In this document: positions 34,137 to 47,690 of the stretch, one piece after another
Layout: every line of letters begins with the position of its first letter
Position numbering within the stretch: the first letter of the stretch is position 1
From: Combretum micranthum
Taxonomy: Eukaryota; Streptophyta; Magnoliopsida; Myrtales; Combretaceae
DNA: 64,000 bases
Direction: 5' to 3'
NCBI GenBank assembly: GCA_024138025.1
Contig: JAMXBD010001096.1
Location: forward strand, 124,001 to 188,000
Position numbers and translations under genes: made by a program
Notes under the pieces: generated by a model
What the model was told of the DNA's origin: nothing
The model's input: the letters and a program-made list of their open reading frames with translations, nothing else
The model's database searches: none

Positions 34137-37100
34137 TTTCATGACCTAAAGAGCACCTTAAATATGACAACCTATCATACACGATAGTGAACCCTATGAA
34201 TGACACCCCCAATCACGCAAAAGCTTCCTATATAGTGTATAAGGCATAATCACAATTAAGGGGATGCTGAGGGATTCATTGTGAATTCATGATGATATTA
34301 ATATAGCAGCATAAGTAAAGGCTAAACACATAAGGTAAATGGTAGTGGTGGTGAAGTTATGAGCCCCACAAAATAATAAGTCAAACCATGACCAAGTCTT
34401 AATACATGAAATAATAAAATCAGGTAGTCTTTAATATTACTTTATTAAGGATTCCAACAAAAGCATGGTGTTCTTCTCACTCTGCTTCCATCAAAAGCCT
34501 CATATTCCCAAAATCTCTACCAGTAGAATACTTTCTTAGGTACCAACCAAAGGTACTCTAGCGATTAAAGAGATCTAGAAAGGTGTAAACTACAACCTAG
34601 TGAAATATCTCCTCAAAACGTACCATGCAAACAATATATTAAGCAAATATATAATTAACAATCATATGCTACGGAACACTCAAATAAACACACAAAATAT
34701 ATATATGATTATCGAGAAACTGTATGCGGAACAGATTTAAGCCCTCTATGACAAGGGTTAAGGAATCAAATTTGAGGATCACTATGATCCTATTCCCTAC
34801 TAGTCTTAAGATTCCTCCTTAAGCATTAACAACCACATGGTTCCAATCTTATGGCCACATTCCCCAAGTCACTTAATTCCTTAAGTTTGGAATAGACTCT
34901 ATGGTTCTTACCTTGTTAACAGCCCATCAAATTCACTGTATAGTACTAGCAGGCTTCAACTTGTGATACAAGATGCTATGCATGACTAACTTATTCCCTT
35001 GAAGTCAAATAGAGGTTACTTTTCTTATTAGTGATTACACAAATAACCAAACACTCATAATGATCATAAGCACATCAATACATATATTTAACAACTAATG
35101 TCATTGTCTCATTTATATAGTATTTTTCCCATACCACAGTGAAGTAAAAGCACATGCATCTCCAAAAACCCAAAACATGCTTCATTTTCATTATACTCCT
35201 ATGGTATCTAGTGAAACTATATTATAAACACATATGACTACATAAATTATTAGAGGTATTCAGCCATGATCTTCGATCAATCGTAGCATTGGGATATGAA
35301 AGCTTAGACTCAAAGTCTCCTTAAATGAGAATTTTATTAAAACTTCTATAAATAAATAAATAAATATTCTAAACCCTACTTTTCTTGCTATAGTTTCCTA
35401 GTGAAGTACTTTCCTAAAATGATTATATCTTGGTCATTTGAAGTTCGATTTTAGCATATGAGTAGTCATTTTCCATCATTTTAGATGCCCTATCTATTTT
35501 TTATATTATTTTTATCAATTGAGCTTGGGAAGGCCTCAAATCAAAAGTGGTTAGACTTGATCCTCAGGTGTTTTCATCCCATTTTTGTGTTTTTCTAAGG
35601 TTTAGCTACTCCTAGGGTTATCTACAATGTATATTCATATATCCTAAATGCCAATTGGGGTTATTCAAGAGATTTATATGAACTTTTGTTAAACAATTTG
35701 CACTTATGCTTTCATTTAATAAAATATGGTTTCAAGGGCTCAACTTTACTACTCTTATAAAGATATTATTTATACTATGGTTTTATCCTTAGTAAGATGA
35801 TTTTTTTTTTTTAAAAAAGAAGATTAGAAGTTTAGAAATGTCCTTATCTTCTTCTTAGGGTCTCGACACATATCAAAAGGAAGGGATAGATGTCTTTTTT
35901 CACTCTTTTCTCACTAACACGCTCAGGCTTTCACTCTTAACTCTTTTGGAAATTACTTACAACACAAAAGTAGAAACTTAGGAACTTCCCTTTGAGCTCT
36001 AAGGCTCTCGGCACAAAGGAAAGAAAAGGAAAAAATAAAATAAAAGCTTTTCCTTTACTTTTCACTTGTTTACTTAGATTCTAGTATCCAACCACTAGTA
36101 TAACTTTTATAACATAAAAAGAAACATGAACTTCCCTAATTTGAGTACCTTAGGTTCAACACACTTGAGAAAATGGGAGAAAATGTTTTTTTTTTTTTTT
36201 TTGTTATCATCTCCTTTACCGCAATACTCAAGTTTTTAACATTTTTAGCTACCATTGTAACACTTGGTAATAAAATGGAAAACTTGAAACTTATTATTAG
36301 TTTTCTTAAACATAATGTATGTTAAAGAAAAGAAGGATAATAGCTTGATCTTGTTTAAAGCTCATATTCTAAAAAAAGATTCCCTTTAAAGGTGATGAAC
36401 TCAAAATGATCACTTAAGTCCTCACCTAAGGTTCACAGGTAAGGAAAAGATTATGGCAAAAGCTTTTTTTTAGATTTTCTAATTTATAACCCTTAAAATT
36501 TTGTTCTTAAACTACAAATGTAGCCATCTCAAATGGCTAGAAGGAAGTCTAAACTTCCCTCCTCTCTCCTATAGCTCTTGGAATCACAAGGAAGAAGGGG
36601 AGGAGACGGAGTTTCTTCCTTCTACTATACCTTAGGACTCAAGGATGTAAGGGATGGAGGGTTTAGAGGTTGCAACACTCACCTTTGATGACTTAAGTGG
36701 TGTAGGGAGTTTCCTTGAGTGTTTCTTGAAGAAGTGAGAAGTAGATGATGATAGGAGTGTGATGAGGGAGGGTGATCAAAGAGGGAGGAAGGGAGAGAAC
36801 TGAGAGGGATAGAGGAAAAGAGTGAAAGAAAGAAAGAAAGAAAGAAGGAAAGGAAAAAAAATCAAGAGAAGTTAAGAGTGAGAGAAGGAGGAAGTGATCA
36901 TGAGAGAAGGGTATGGGGAGAGAGAGAGGATTGCCTTGGAAAGAAAAATAAAGGAGAAAGAGAGAGAGGGAACGGACATTGATGATATAGGTTGCAAGAG
37001 AAATAAAGAAAGGAATAGTAGGTTTGTAGACTAGCTCACAATTATAAACTTTAGGTATGCAATTTAAGTACAAAAAGGACTCATAATCTTACTAAAAATA

Positions 37101-37455
37101 GATAAGAGAGAAAAAGAAATGGAAAAGTGGTAGAGAAACAGAGAGATTGTTGAGAGAGAGAAAAAAATTAGAAGGAAAAGATGGAAAAAGAAGAAAGAAG
37201 AAAATAAAGAAACAAAATACGAAGAGAAAATACATTTCAAATATACTTTTGGCCACATTTGTACACTTACATGTATGATGGTGTTTCCTAAAGGTAGCTT
37301 TGAAAGTATAGGAATTTTTATCTTGAAAAGTATGTGAAAAGGTCATATAATGATGTGTGGTACTAAAAGAAAGAGAGGGATCATGATACGTTTGGTTCTT
37401 TTTTTAATTTGTTTATCTAAAACCCTAATTAATCTACTGATAATATTGTTTACTC
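34137..37455 (-). repeat. Diverged LTR related to the 50458-54199 family
   Basis: The left end (catgacctaaagagcaccttaaatatgacaacctatca) aligns with the left end of the LTR at 50458 (catgcctcaaagagtatcctaaacatggcagtccgtca), and colinear weak similarity continues. The internal layout is also shared: a ccctctatgacaagggtta segment, then a purine-rich minus-strand leader near 36700-37230. The right edge (gtttac near 37455) is tentative and no target duplication is seen. It contains a (gaaa)n run at 36823-36846 and a T-run at 36186-36202. All open frames on the minus strand here are low complexity. Confidence 0.5.
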
Positions 37456-40400
37456 AAATCAACATCATTATGGATCTCGATTTGTATTTGATTTATGATT
37501 ACTCGATATGCTATTAGTTGTATCAAATAATTGGTCATATACTTGGTTTTTAGCACATTTCCCTATACAATTAATTCTAGGTTGTATTAGTTAGTACTCT
37601 AAGATCTTTTATTTTTTATATAATAGAGTCATAAGGGTTTACTAGGATTTCTAGCCATACCAAATGAGTCACCGTTTCGATCGGGTAGTTACCTTAAATA
37701 TTTGCACATAACATTGTAAGATTTTCTGAGGGTTTCTAGTTATTATGGAAAAGAGAACTTGTCTAGCTTCATCTCTGCACTAATTTAAATTTCAAGTTTC
37801 AAAATTATATGATGGTGTGACTTGATCCTTTGCACGCTTTAGCACATTAACTTCTACCTGCATACTTGTTCAATAGTGTAGATTGTGTAAAGATGTGATG
37901 GGGTTCTTATACTTTTCTCGCATGATCTAGTTGGTTCATTCTCGTAGTTAAATGCATGGATGATTTTTAGCCTCTTAGGTCTTTAGGAGATGAAAAGATT
38001 CCTTCTTTATATCTGGGTGGAGACCCCTTAATGGTCTACCTCTATATTAAGATGTCTATTGATCTCCAATCCTTATACACGAGATTAAACAATTCACTTT
38101 CTGGGAAATTTCAAGAGATCTTCATTGTGCTCTTCTTTTTTCGTTACTATTTAGAAAACATGGTTTAGAAATTATCGTGGCCTTCTACTAAAGCAACAAG
38201 GTCAAAATATTGTTGTCCCTATTTCTATCCCCCTGCTAGTTTTTACCTAAAATGGGAGAATTCAGGGTATTTCTCTCTTTTTCGGTGTTCATAGAATTGA
38301 ATCCAGCTTAGTTGATGCCAAATACAAAATTTTTATGGTGACCTTTGAATGCTTATATGAGTTGGTAAACAAGGCATTAAATCTAGCTCTCTTTTACCAT
38401 TTTTATGATCCCTGGTGATACTCTGGACTTTTTATTTCAAAAGCTGTAGTAATTATTCTCAAATCACATATATGAGCCTTAAAAGCACTCATGGTGAACT
38501 TTAGATTTGGTGTTTTATCATTAAAAACATATAACACATTCACTTCCTTATAAACCATAGGTACGTATAAATGGAAGGTAAGAATTCTATTGCATTCTCA
38601 TATTGCATCCCCACAACATATCTAATTTCCAAAGGCTAATGATCTAAAATATTGATGTTGTTAACATAACTTAAACCTTCAGCCAAACTAGCCTCATCCA
38701 TTCACATAGATGCAACACATGCTTAACTATCTCTTCATTTTTACAAAAAGCAAATAAGATTATTTATTGATTTCCTTTTAAACAAATTACTCTCTATAGT
38801 GATGATATTTTTGCAACTTTGCCATGCTAAATGCTTGAACATTAAAAGATAAAAGGTCTTATTTAACTTCCATAAAACCATATTAACATAACGAAAAGAG
38901 GACCAATTATTGTTATTTACAAAAAAAATTCCCTTAACAGTCTTTACATTTGCTCTTAATTGAGTAACAACGATTTGTTTTTAAAGGCTAAACCATCCTA
39001 TCTCTTTCTTCTCTTTTGCTATGCATATTAATTCTCTACAACTTCATCACTAAATAAGGTTGCAATCTTATTCCTATTTCATCAATTCATAGTGTAACCT
39101 ATGAGAAAACCCATTTTGCATGAGCAAGTACTTGTTGATTTAGTTGAGGTGTTAGAATCTTTACTCCACTGAAGGAACTCAAAAATCCTTAAGGCTCTTG
39201 ATGCTTTTACCATTTGTACTTGTTAAAGAAGATCATTTTATACGTCTTCCTAGCCCATGAGTGTGCTATGTTAAATCCATGAAGCACAACTTCCACCACC
39301 CCCCATCCCCCCCCTTTTTTTTGGCCTCCATAGGTTTATTGGATGCAATAATATTTACCTTAACCCCACGTTTAGTACGTGGAAATGATCACGAAATATT
39401 TTGTGATTCTAAATTTTATTCACTTTCTTGTATTTGGAAGCAACTATGAAATTTGAAATTACAATTCATATGGGAAATCCCATTTTGTCTTTAAAAGGGT
39501 GGAGTCTATTCCATATTACCTTCAAATTATAAATTTAAAATAGTTTTTAAATATATGATATAAATTTGTATTATCTATGAATAGATATAAAAAAAATGAT
39601 TTTATGAACGTTTCTAAACTTATGAGTAGAATTATTCCTTTCTTAATCCATTCTAGTGTAGTTTATTTCATTCTATACTAGTTTTATATCCTAAACAGAT
39701 ATTAAAGATTTACAATCAACTATATTAAAGTTTTAAAGCTAAAACAAAGTTGAAAATGTCATGTTGCATTTACCTTTTGAAATTTTAATGATCATCTTAA
39801 GTAATAATTAGACTCTATATAAGATAATGGACTCCACACAATTTTAAATTATGAAGTAAGCACTTAGTATCCATTCAATTTTAGGGTTCCTTTGCTTGTT
39901 TTTATCTTATTTATATTTTATGTGTATTCGTTTTGTATTTGATTTGTATCTTATTTTGGGGTTTGAGAAATTATAGGTTAATTACAAAACTCTAACTTGT
40001 GTTTTAGTCAATTTGTAAATATGCGATCTATATTAATTTTTTTGACAAGTAGATTACCTGAGTTTCATGCAAAAGCATGAATATAATTAATTACTATTAG
40101 AGGAATGTATGTTAATGTCCTATAGTTTAAGAAAATTAGTTTAACATCACATAAATAAAATATTAAAAATTATTTTAAAAACTAAGAAAATTGAAAAAAA
40201 TGTAAAATTATTTTTTTAAGACCAAAAAAGTATTGACACATGCCATTATAAAATTATCAAATAATATTGATAGTTTTGAATAAAATCCAAGTAATTTATT
40301 TATAAAAAAATTAATACAAATCATGTGTTTGTAAAATTATATTATTTAAATCTCATGTATTTTCATTTCATAATTGTGATGAAGCTTGTGATTAGGTTGT

Positions 40401-40850
40401 GTGAATTATGATGTGAAAATTCATATAATTTTATGCAAAAATGTTTAAAATATATATTCTATATATTCGAATATGAAATCTTAATAGGTATCCTTGAAAA
40501 TAAAAAAAAAAAAGTAAATGATAAATTAATCCAACCTTATGGAAATTTAATGAGTGTTCAAATTAAGATAAAAAATAATCAATCCAAACTTATAGAAATT
40601 TAATGAGTATTCAAATTTTAGAGGAATACATATGTATTTAAATTACCTTTTTCATATCTCTTTCTTGAGAAAAACATCCATTTGGGCAGCTGCAATTCGC
40701 AAACAAAGCAAACGAAGGAAAAATTGTGACTTTAAATTTTGGCTTAAGTAAATCCCAACCAAACCGCCCGGTTTGGAGACTTATTGCCTAGTGAAGCTGA
40801 ACCAACCGGTTCATCCGGACATTCACAATCGAACGAACCATAAACCCTCC
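37456..40850. other. Intergenic region upstream of the RNA-binding protein gene
   Basis: No gene is recognised. Around 37980-38460 some minus- and plus-strand stretches have coding-like composition but are full of stops. At 40526-40620 a roughly 45-bp segment (aatcca-ac-ttat-gaaatttaatgagt-ttcaaatt) is tandemly duplicated. There are several A/T runs. The last 200 bases contain aaccaaccggttcatccgg and the gene's presumed promoter, but no clear TATA box. Confidence 0.4.
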
Positions 40851-41079
40851 CCTACTGTATCCATAGAGAACAAAAAAGAGGAGTGCTGACGAGAACTGCT
40901 TGCCCTTGCCATCCCAACTTGGGTAGTGCTTAGCTCTGTTCTCTGGTCTACTTAGGGTTTGTATTGTTTTTTCATCAGATCCCTTTACTGCTTGGTTGAA
41001 TACTCACGGACTGTGACTTCGATTTCTCCATTTCTTCTTTGCAAAAGACCCAACAAATCGCTTAAGAAGCCTTTCAGCC
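40850..41079 (+). promoter_or_regulatory. Probable 5' UTR and core promoter of the RNA-binding protein gene
   Basis: The region rises in GC relative to the upstream DNA and holds aaaccctcccc and cttagggttt, which resemble telo-box motifs common near transcription starts of plant RNA-processing and translation genes. No canonical TATA box is found at a suitable distance. The transcription start is not determinable from sequence. Confidence 0.35.
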
Positions 41080-44000
41080 ATGGGAGACGGTTACTGGGGC
41101 CGGCAACAGCCATTGGTCCCTTCTCCGGGATTGCTTAAACGACCCCGTTCTGATTACGGTACTTCTTTTTCTTTTTCTCTTCAATTTTACTTCAAATTTT
41201 GTTCCTTTTTGTCATACAAGTTCTTTTCTTGTTCTAGTATGACTATTTATCGAACTTATATAGTGAATGGTTCTGGGTTGTTGGTTGTGGTTGGTTTTTA
41301 GGGTTTTTATTCAATTAATTGAGGTGGATTGGCACAATGTCGTGTTCATGTGTATCTCAGCTAGATTATTTATTTATTTCCCTCTTTAACGACTGTTATG
41401 CCCTAAATGGTGATTCGTAGATGTTTTAGTTTTTACGTCGCGAGTCAGGTTTTATTGCCTGCACGTAATGAAGGTTAGTAACAATTTTAGCTTCTTGTCG
41501 CAATTCAGGGTTCCCGTGGGTCTTCCCGCCAGTAACGCCCGTCCTGTTTTATGCTTCTTTAGTTATACATGGTAGCATGTAGTTGGTAGAGACATGGAGG
41601 GAGCTCAATTAGGATCGGGTTGTTTTGTCCCCATTTAACTTAAAGAGGGATTGTGGAATGACAAAGGCCCCTGATCGTAATATTTCGAGCTATGCTTAAG
41701 AAAGTTTTTTCCTTTCACGAAGATTAGACCTAAATGAAGATTAAGAACCATCCTATGATTTGATCACAACTCCATCCAAAACTTTTGCTTATATTTGTCG
41801 GTAATATTCATCATATCTTGTAATTCACTGCTTCCGTCTTTGTCGGAAAGGCTAATTTAACCCTCACTACAATTTCTTCAATACCTTGATCATTAATTTG
41901 TATCCATTATCTTCATGCTCTACTTTCCTTGTTCCCAACTCAATTTGTAAAATAGCTTGTCTACTCCTTGTGTGATCCTTTAGCATGATTCTTTGTTAGT
42001 TGCTGAATTAGTTGTATTTCTCTGTGTGAAAAGATAATGTAACCTATAAATTTCATAATTGCGTGGGACGTTTATTGTATTATATTAGTCTTGCACCTAG
42101 CCTTAGCATGATATAAGATCATGGGAATTTTATGTCCTTTGCTGGCAAAGGGCCCGGTGGCTGTTGGCTGGTATTTCTTACCTTTCACTCCTTTTCTTTG
42201 AATAGACGTCTCATGCCTTTTCTGTCTTTCTCGATATGTTTCATTGTTGCATCATAATGAAGGCAACTGTTTAGAGCTTTCTTCAACTAATTTTTTATTT
42301 TTTTCCTCCTTGCGTCAAGATATATGGAGTTGGATGGTATTGTAAAGCAACTAGTGGATATATTGCTGGAGAGTTATCTCGAAATAAGTGTTGATCACAT
42401 AATGGAAATTTTGTCATTGGCAGTGTCATTATGTATTTATGTGTGACATCATAATTTTGCATATATCAAGTTTCAGAGTATGCTGTATCCATTGTTTTAT
42501 CAAAGTATTACCTTGAAAGATAAAACACCAGTAAGAAAAAGAGGAGCTCTTTGGGCTTTTGTACTCTACATGGTGTAGATAGCACACTTTGAGCTGCATG
42601 CTATGTATTGGTAATCTGCTATGCTAATCTTTAGAGTCTGCTTAGTGCCAGAAATAATGCACTGTGCAATACTTTCCAGCTTAAAGTCTTCTCTTAGACC
42701 TATAGGTTTGGGTTTAATATATGTACTTGCTTTCTTGTTTGCTACTCTCTAGTCTTTACTGTTCATTGCTGAAGTGATAAATATCATTGTGCTGATTCTA
42801 CATGCTGATACAGTTGTGTGCCATTCGTTCTTCCATCTGAGCCAGCTAAGTGCATGATTTGGATGTGCTTACACATATCACTAGTGAGAGGTTTCAGCCT
42901 GTTTAAATTTCTTAGTCAAGTGTTAAGTTGTTTCTATATTTATGCTTTTAGGGTCTGCATTATACTTTGTTATGATTTAAATTTCCAAGTTCTGTTTGTT
43001 TTGCTGTCCACTGCCTCTGCCAATTTATATTTATTTTACCACTGTGTTATATTTTCCCTTGTTATATTATTTTCTATGCTTTCGTATTTGTCACTTCCTC
43101 TTAATTGGGAATTGCAGTGATTCTGCTGTCATACCCTCTCTGTGACTTGCTTTTGATTATAATTCATGTTTGTAGGTTTCTCAACTTGGTTTGTAAGATG
43201 AAATTACATGATTTCTTGTTTTTCTGGGTGGTCAGGCCTTCACTTTATGATAAAATCAGGAATATGTTGCTTCCATCTGCTCAAGAAGTTTTTATTTGAA
43301 ACGTGAAGCAAAATTGATGTGATTTGTTTATGTAGATCTTCCTCCTGGTGGGGTACCTTCACGTCAGGAAATCCGTAATTATGGTCTACGGGAAGATGAT
43401 CGTGCTGGTCCTTTGGCTGTGAAGGACACTAAAGCTATCGGATCTGCATATGACCGTTATCTTCAGAGCTCAGTAAGCCTTGTTGGCATGTTTTCATAAA
43501 TGTTTTACTTATTTCTCATCACTGCATGGGAAAGTGATTTGTAATAATTGAACTGTAGCAACTTCCATCTCTTACATCTGGGGAAGCAAGCGCATATAGT
43601 GGGGTTGGCTTGGGAAGATCATTGGATATACCAGGTCTTCCTGCATCTGATCCAGTTCTTATGGGGCGTCCTGGTGCTCGTGGTCCTGGTGGTCTTGGTC
43701 CTGATCTGGCCCCAAATGGTCGAAACGGTTTCGGAGGGCAGCTTCCATTGGATGCCATGGCAAGGCCAGGCCGTGAAGCTGTGCCTTTACCTCCAGATGC
43801 GTCCAGCACTCTCTATGTTGAAGGGCTTCCATCTGACAGCACAAAGAGGGAGGTAGCTCGTATCCTTTCAATGCCTGGTCCCAGAGCAATAGCAATTGGT
43901 TTTGATGGCCAATCTGCACTTTTGAGTTTAGTGTGTGTTAATATATTCCTTGACCTTGATTAGATATTTTTCGCCCTTTTGTTGGTTATAAAGAAGTGAG

Positions 44001-47000
44001 ACTTGTGATGAAGGAATCTAAGCATGTAAGCCAACAAAATTTTGCATCATGATTTGGATCAACATGAATAATTATATTTTATTGCTCAATGTTTCTTACT
44101 TTACTGCAGCGTGGCGGTGACCCTCTCATCCTTTGTTTTGTGGACTTTGCTAGCCCAGCCTGTGCGGCGACAGCAATGAGCGCTTTGCAAGGTACGTAGA
44201 TTCAAATTTCTCGTTGTTTTTCTCCCTAGTTCAAAGAATAATCAAGATGGTGAAAGTTAAACTAATGAGATACTAAGGAGATGTAAATGAATCATATTTT
44301 TGTTTAAATTTGCATATTTAAACAATCTCTCAATTTGCATTTGTTTTAGCATGTAAATATATAAGGAAAAATGCAGGAGGACCTAAGTTTTTCCATTTTT
44401 TGTCCTGACCATTGTTTTATTATATTTATTTCAGGACTTGGGTATTGAAAAACTAGGCAGAATAAGGCCTTTCACTTTTTGTTAGAAATGTCATTAGTAC
44501 ATGTTGACACTATGTCTGATATTGCCTCTTATAAAACTTAGTTCCTGAAATGAAAAAATATCTTTCTAACGAACTTTTTCTACTTTTTATTTTATTAATA
44601 AACCATCAAATGGCTGTTGGTAAAAGAAATCAGGTTGCTGCTAAGGATGGGGGAAAAACCCATTACACCTAAAAATGGTTGGCCCAAACAACAAAATTGT
44701 TTTAGGTTCAATCAACTGTTCCATAGCTCTACTGGTTCTGTGCTCTTCCTCTGCTCTTTCTTTATGGTCTTGTTTGAGTCATCCCTTCTATGCTGAAGGA
44801 CAAACTTACACTTGATTTCACCCCCTTCCTAATTCTGTTTGCAACAATCCCCCAAGTCATTTTTATTTATTTATTTTGGCCTTCCCAAGTCATTTATTGA
44901 ATCCTTAGATATTGTCTTTTTTGAATCTTAGCCTGAAGTATAAAACCATCAAAGAGAGCTTTGAAATGATTGTCAAGGATAGTGCACTGTCTTGTTAAGG
45001 CGCCATCTAATGTCAAACCTTTTTGCTTCTAGTAGGCTTGCTTTTTCATCTTTAGCTACTTAGGGTTTGTTTGTTTCGTTATCTTTCTATTGTTTTGGCT
45101 TCATCTTTTTATTTTTTTCAGACAGACTACTTGTCAAAAACAAATAACGATGAAAAATAGATGTTTTACTTATAAACCAATCAAATAGATTAGCTATTGA
45201 TATGAAACAGATATAATAGAGATACCAATACAGATGTTGATGAAAAATAGACCATCCAATTATTTATCGACAACCCCTTGTTTACTTGTTGAACTCCAAT
45301 TAACCTTTTTTGCAATTTTTAATGGAAGCCTGCAAAGCCCTAAATTCCTTCTATTTTATATCTTTCTATATTTTGGTTATCATGCTCAACAAAATTATTT
45401 TAAAACCACCCCTGATTTACTTGTTGAACTCGAACTCCAGTTTACCTTTTTTACAATTTTTAACGGAAATCTCTAGGACCCTATCTTTCTTTTAGTTCAT
45501 ATCTTCATACATTTTGGTTATCATGCTTAACAATGTCTTGTTTCTAAATTTTTATTTATTAACTGAACTTTTTGTTCTTCAAAGCCATATTTTGAATTCT
45601 CTAGTCATATTTCTTAAAATTAATGATCAGAGGATCCAAATTCTTTTGATCATATTACTTTTAGATTTTGTCTCATCTTTAGATCATTGATTTTATAGAT
45701 TCCATTTCCCTGATGTAATTTATCTCATCGATCCCTTTTGATGGTCGAAGAAAAAATAGAACACGAGGAAAAGTTAACCGAAAGTAACCTAAGTTATTCC
45801 TTATGGCTATTTCTTTTTTTTTGACCAACCTTATGGCTATTTCAAGATGTAGGTTTTTACCATTTATATTTCAAGATTTAAGTTTTTAATAAAGAGTCAA
45901 TGTAGGATGCCACTTCAGCAGGTGTTGAGGCATTTTTAACTGAGTGACATGGTCCTATTTGGCCTTGTTTTTTGAAAATCCAGGTTTTGAGATGAAAATA
46001 ATAGAACATAGGTCTTAAAACAGAGAGTGGGAAAATATTAGGTCCTTTTTGGTGTATTTTTCTGTGGAATTGGAATTCTATTCTACCATTATCCCTCATT
46101 AAATGGTTTGGTTGTACTTTTTGCTCTACCAGCAATGAATCGTGATCATGTAAATTAGAGAATAGCAATTCCAATCTAGAAAGTAGGTAATAGCAATTTC
46201 ACCCTCTTGTACCATTTTTCCCCAAAATAACCATACTATATATATATGTATAGCCATATTTAGACTTTTTCATCAAAATCTTAACCAGATAAAGGAATCC
46301 ATAAATAGCTATTAAAGCTTAATTCCTGCTCTATTCCATTACCATGAAATTGCATTCTATACCAACCTTATTTCCTTCCATTAACTAAACATGCTGTAGA
46401 TTAATAGCAATTATTTATTTATTTACAGGAGTACTAGTAATTGCCTTGTATGTGCTAGTGGGTAGTTGACTTACAATGAATTTTCTATGGGCGTTTTCTC
46501 TTGTGGAAATTAAGATAAGAAATACATTGAACGATAGGGCAGAATTTCATTCAATAAAATTGTATTGTTAGAAATGAGTAAAATAATTTCATGATTTTAA
46601 AGATGGAAACAACTTCTCTCACCTCTAATCTTGGTCATTTCTAATATAGAGACCACTATGGCCATCTGCCACTGCCATCACTTAATGGAGCTAACTTCTT
46701 CTATAAGCACTACTCTTCAGATTACCATATCACTGAAAATGGTATATTGTTAAAAAAATGAAGATAGTTTGATAATTATTTTCCAAAAGAGGCAATAATC
46801 TAATTGGGATGGGTTTTCAATTTAAAGGTTTTCAATTTAAACTGTAAATGGTTATTCATATCTCTTTGTTTAAACATATAAATCATTATAAAATTTACAT
46901 TTTTGTTGGTAGGGAAATGAGAACTCCAGTTATTTGAAATGTATGATAACTACTAAAATGGTTAAGCAATATCCAAGAACTGGTTTGGCCCACAAAAAAA

Positions 47001-47405
47001 AAAAAAAATTCCATGAACTGACTCAATCTGTCGTTGTTTTATCCATTTTAATTCTGGGATTGGGAGTGATTTTTTTGTACTGGTTTGGTCGATGCCTATA
47101 TCCAATGATAGATTATTTTGTATTATTTGGTTTATGTCACTAAATCAGAGCAACTGGACCCATCCCGTTCTCACCCTCAACTACTGTTCTTTGGTTCAAT
47201 CTGTTGTACCCTTTTCAAGTGGTAGTGGTTTTGACGTCTTTGGAGCCTTCTATAATTGTTGAATACCCACTCAAACAAATCATTGTTGCATATTTCAGGG
47301 TACAAAATGGATGAGCATGACCCTGATTCTGCCTACTTGCGGCTACAGTTTTCTCGATATCCTGGACCACGGTCTGGTGGCTCTGGAAGTCGTCCAAGGA
47401 GGTGA
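41080..47405 (+). CDS. Nuclear-speckle RNA-binding protein (NSR/RBP1-like), single C-terminal RRM
   Basis: The coding exons are 41080-41158, 43336-43472, 43559-43859, 43964-44025, 44110-44191 and 47299-47405. All introns are GT-AG and the sum is 768 bases, giving 255 aa plus TGA. The start is MGDGYWGRQQPLVPSPG, with a basic KRPR at 20-23 as possible nuclear signal. Residues 73-150 are G/P/R-rich low complexity. The RRM spans about 155-241: LYVEGL (RNP2-like, 157-162), IFRPFVGYKEVRLV, ILCFVDF (RNP1-like, 200-206), CAATAMSALQGYKMDEHD and YLRLQFSR. It ends in an RG/SR-rich tail. This architecture matches Arabidopsis NSRa/NSRb and Medicago RBP1, nuclear-speckle proteins that influence alternative splicing and bind long non-coding RNAs; that role is inferred from family. 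Orthology to a particular member cannot be settled here. This is the only intact gene in the window. Confidence 0.93.
41159..43335 (+). other. Intron 1 of the RNA-binding protein gene (2177 bp)
   Basis: The donor is TTACG|gtactt and the acceptor is tatgtag|ATCTT, splitting the aspartate codon. It is T-rich throughout. I see no transposon ends or coding exon inside. Open frames at 42818-43299 are T-rich chance openings. Confidence 0.85.
43860..43963 (+). other. Intron 3 of the RNA-binding protein gene (104 bp), splits the RRM
   Basis: The donor is GTAGCTC|gtatcc and the acceptor is cttgattag|ATATTTTTCG. Splicing rebuilds the histidine codon and the family-conserved H-I-F-R-P-F. If it is retained, translation continues about 34 codons and stops at the intron's end, removing most of the RRM. 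The short exon 4 (62 bp) follows. Confidence 0.85.
44192..47298 (+). other. Intron 5 of the RNA-binding protein gene (3107 bp)
   Basis: The donor is CAAG|gtacgt and the acceptor is tatttcag|GGTACAAAATGG. It contains a probable MITE near 45058-45250 and a possible further AT-rich insertion around 46040-46400 (ggaattctattc... tattccattacc). The last exon encodes the end of the RRM and the tail. Confidence 0.85.
45058..45250. mobile_element. Probable MITE in intron 5
   Basis: It begins TTAGGGTTTGTTTGTTTCGTTATC and contains gttttggctt, acttataaacc and agatataatagagata words. These resemble, in reverse orientation, the insertion at 30790-31025. The second terminus is not clear, and a target duplication was not found. 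Confidence 0.35.
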
Positions 47406-47690
47406 AGGTAGAGTAAATTCGTGTTTTGTCTTGCTTTTTAGGCAGGCATCACCAAGCTCGTGATTTTAGTGCGGATATCTGCTCTCTTTGTGGTCTATGC
47501 AGAAAATGCCGATTTGATTTCTGTCTCCTTCCCATGTCTACTTGATCTGCACATGAGAAGAGGAGTGGTGGTGACATCCATGATTGTAGGATTTATGAAG
47601 CATGAGAGTATACTGCTGAACAAGAGATCTAGATTTTGCTTTCTTTAACAGGGATTATTGTATAATAAACTTTGAGTATGACCTCTCTTA
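47406..47690 (+). other. Probable 3' UTR of the RNA-binding protein gene
   Basis: It follows the TGA at 47403-47405. A canonical AATAAA at 47664-47669 lies in T- and A-rich sequence suited to plant polyadenylation, with TTGT-type elements before it. A 62-codon opening at 47460-47648 is not conserved-looking and is treated as UTR. Confidence 0.55.
47664..47669 (+). terminator. Polyadenylation signal AATAAA
   Basis: It lies in tataAATAAActttgag, 259 bases after the stop codon. It is the first perfect hexamer downstream of the coding region. Confidence 0.5.

Noticed and set aside
36693..37346. Three overlapping minus-strand frames rich in L, S, F and P
   Set aside because: They are low-complexity products of a purine-rich tract in a diverged LTR leader, with no domain and no conservation in related LTRs.
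43519..43919. Minus-strand open frames of 86-96 codons over exon 3
   Set aside because: They are antisense shadows of the G/P-rich exon of the RNA-binding protein gene; the plus strand has splice sites and a conserved domain.
43610..43963. 117-codon plus-strand frame read as a complete gene
   Set aside because: It runs through exon 3 into intron 3. The conserved RRM sequence resumes only after the acceptor at 43963, so splicing explains the locus better.
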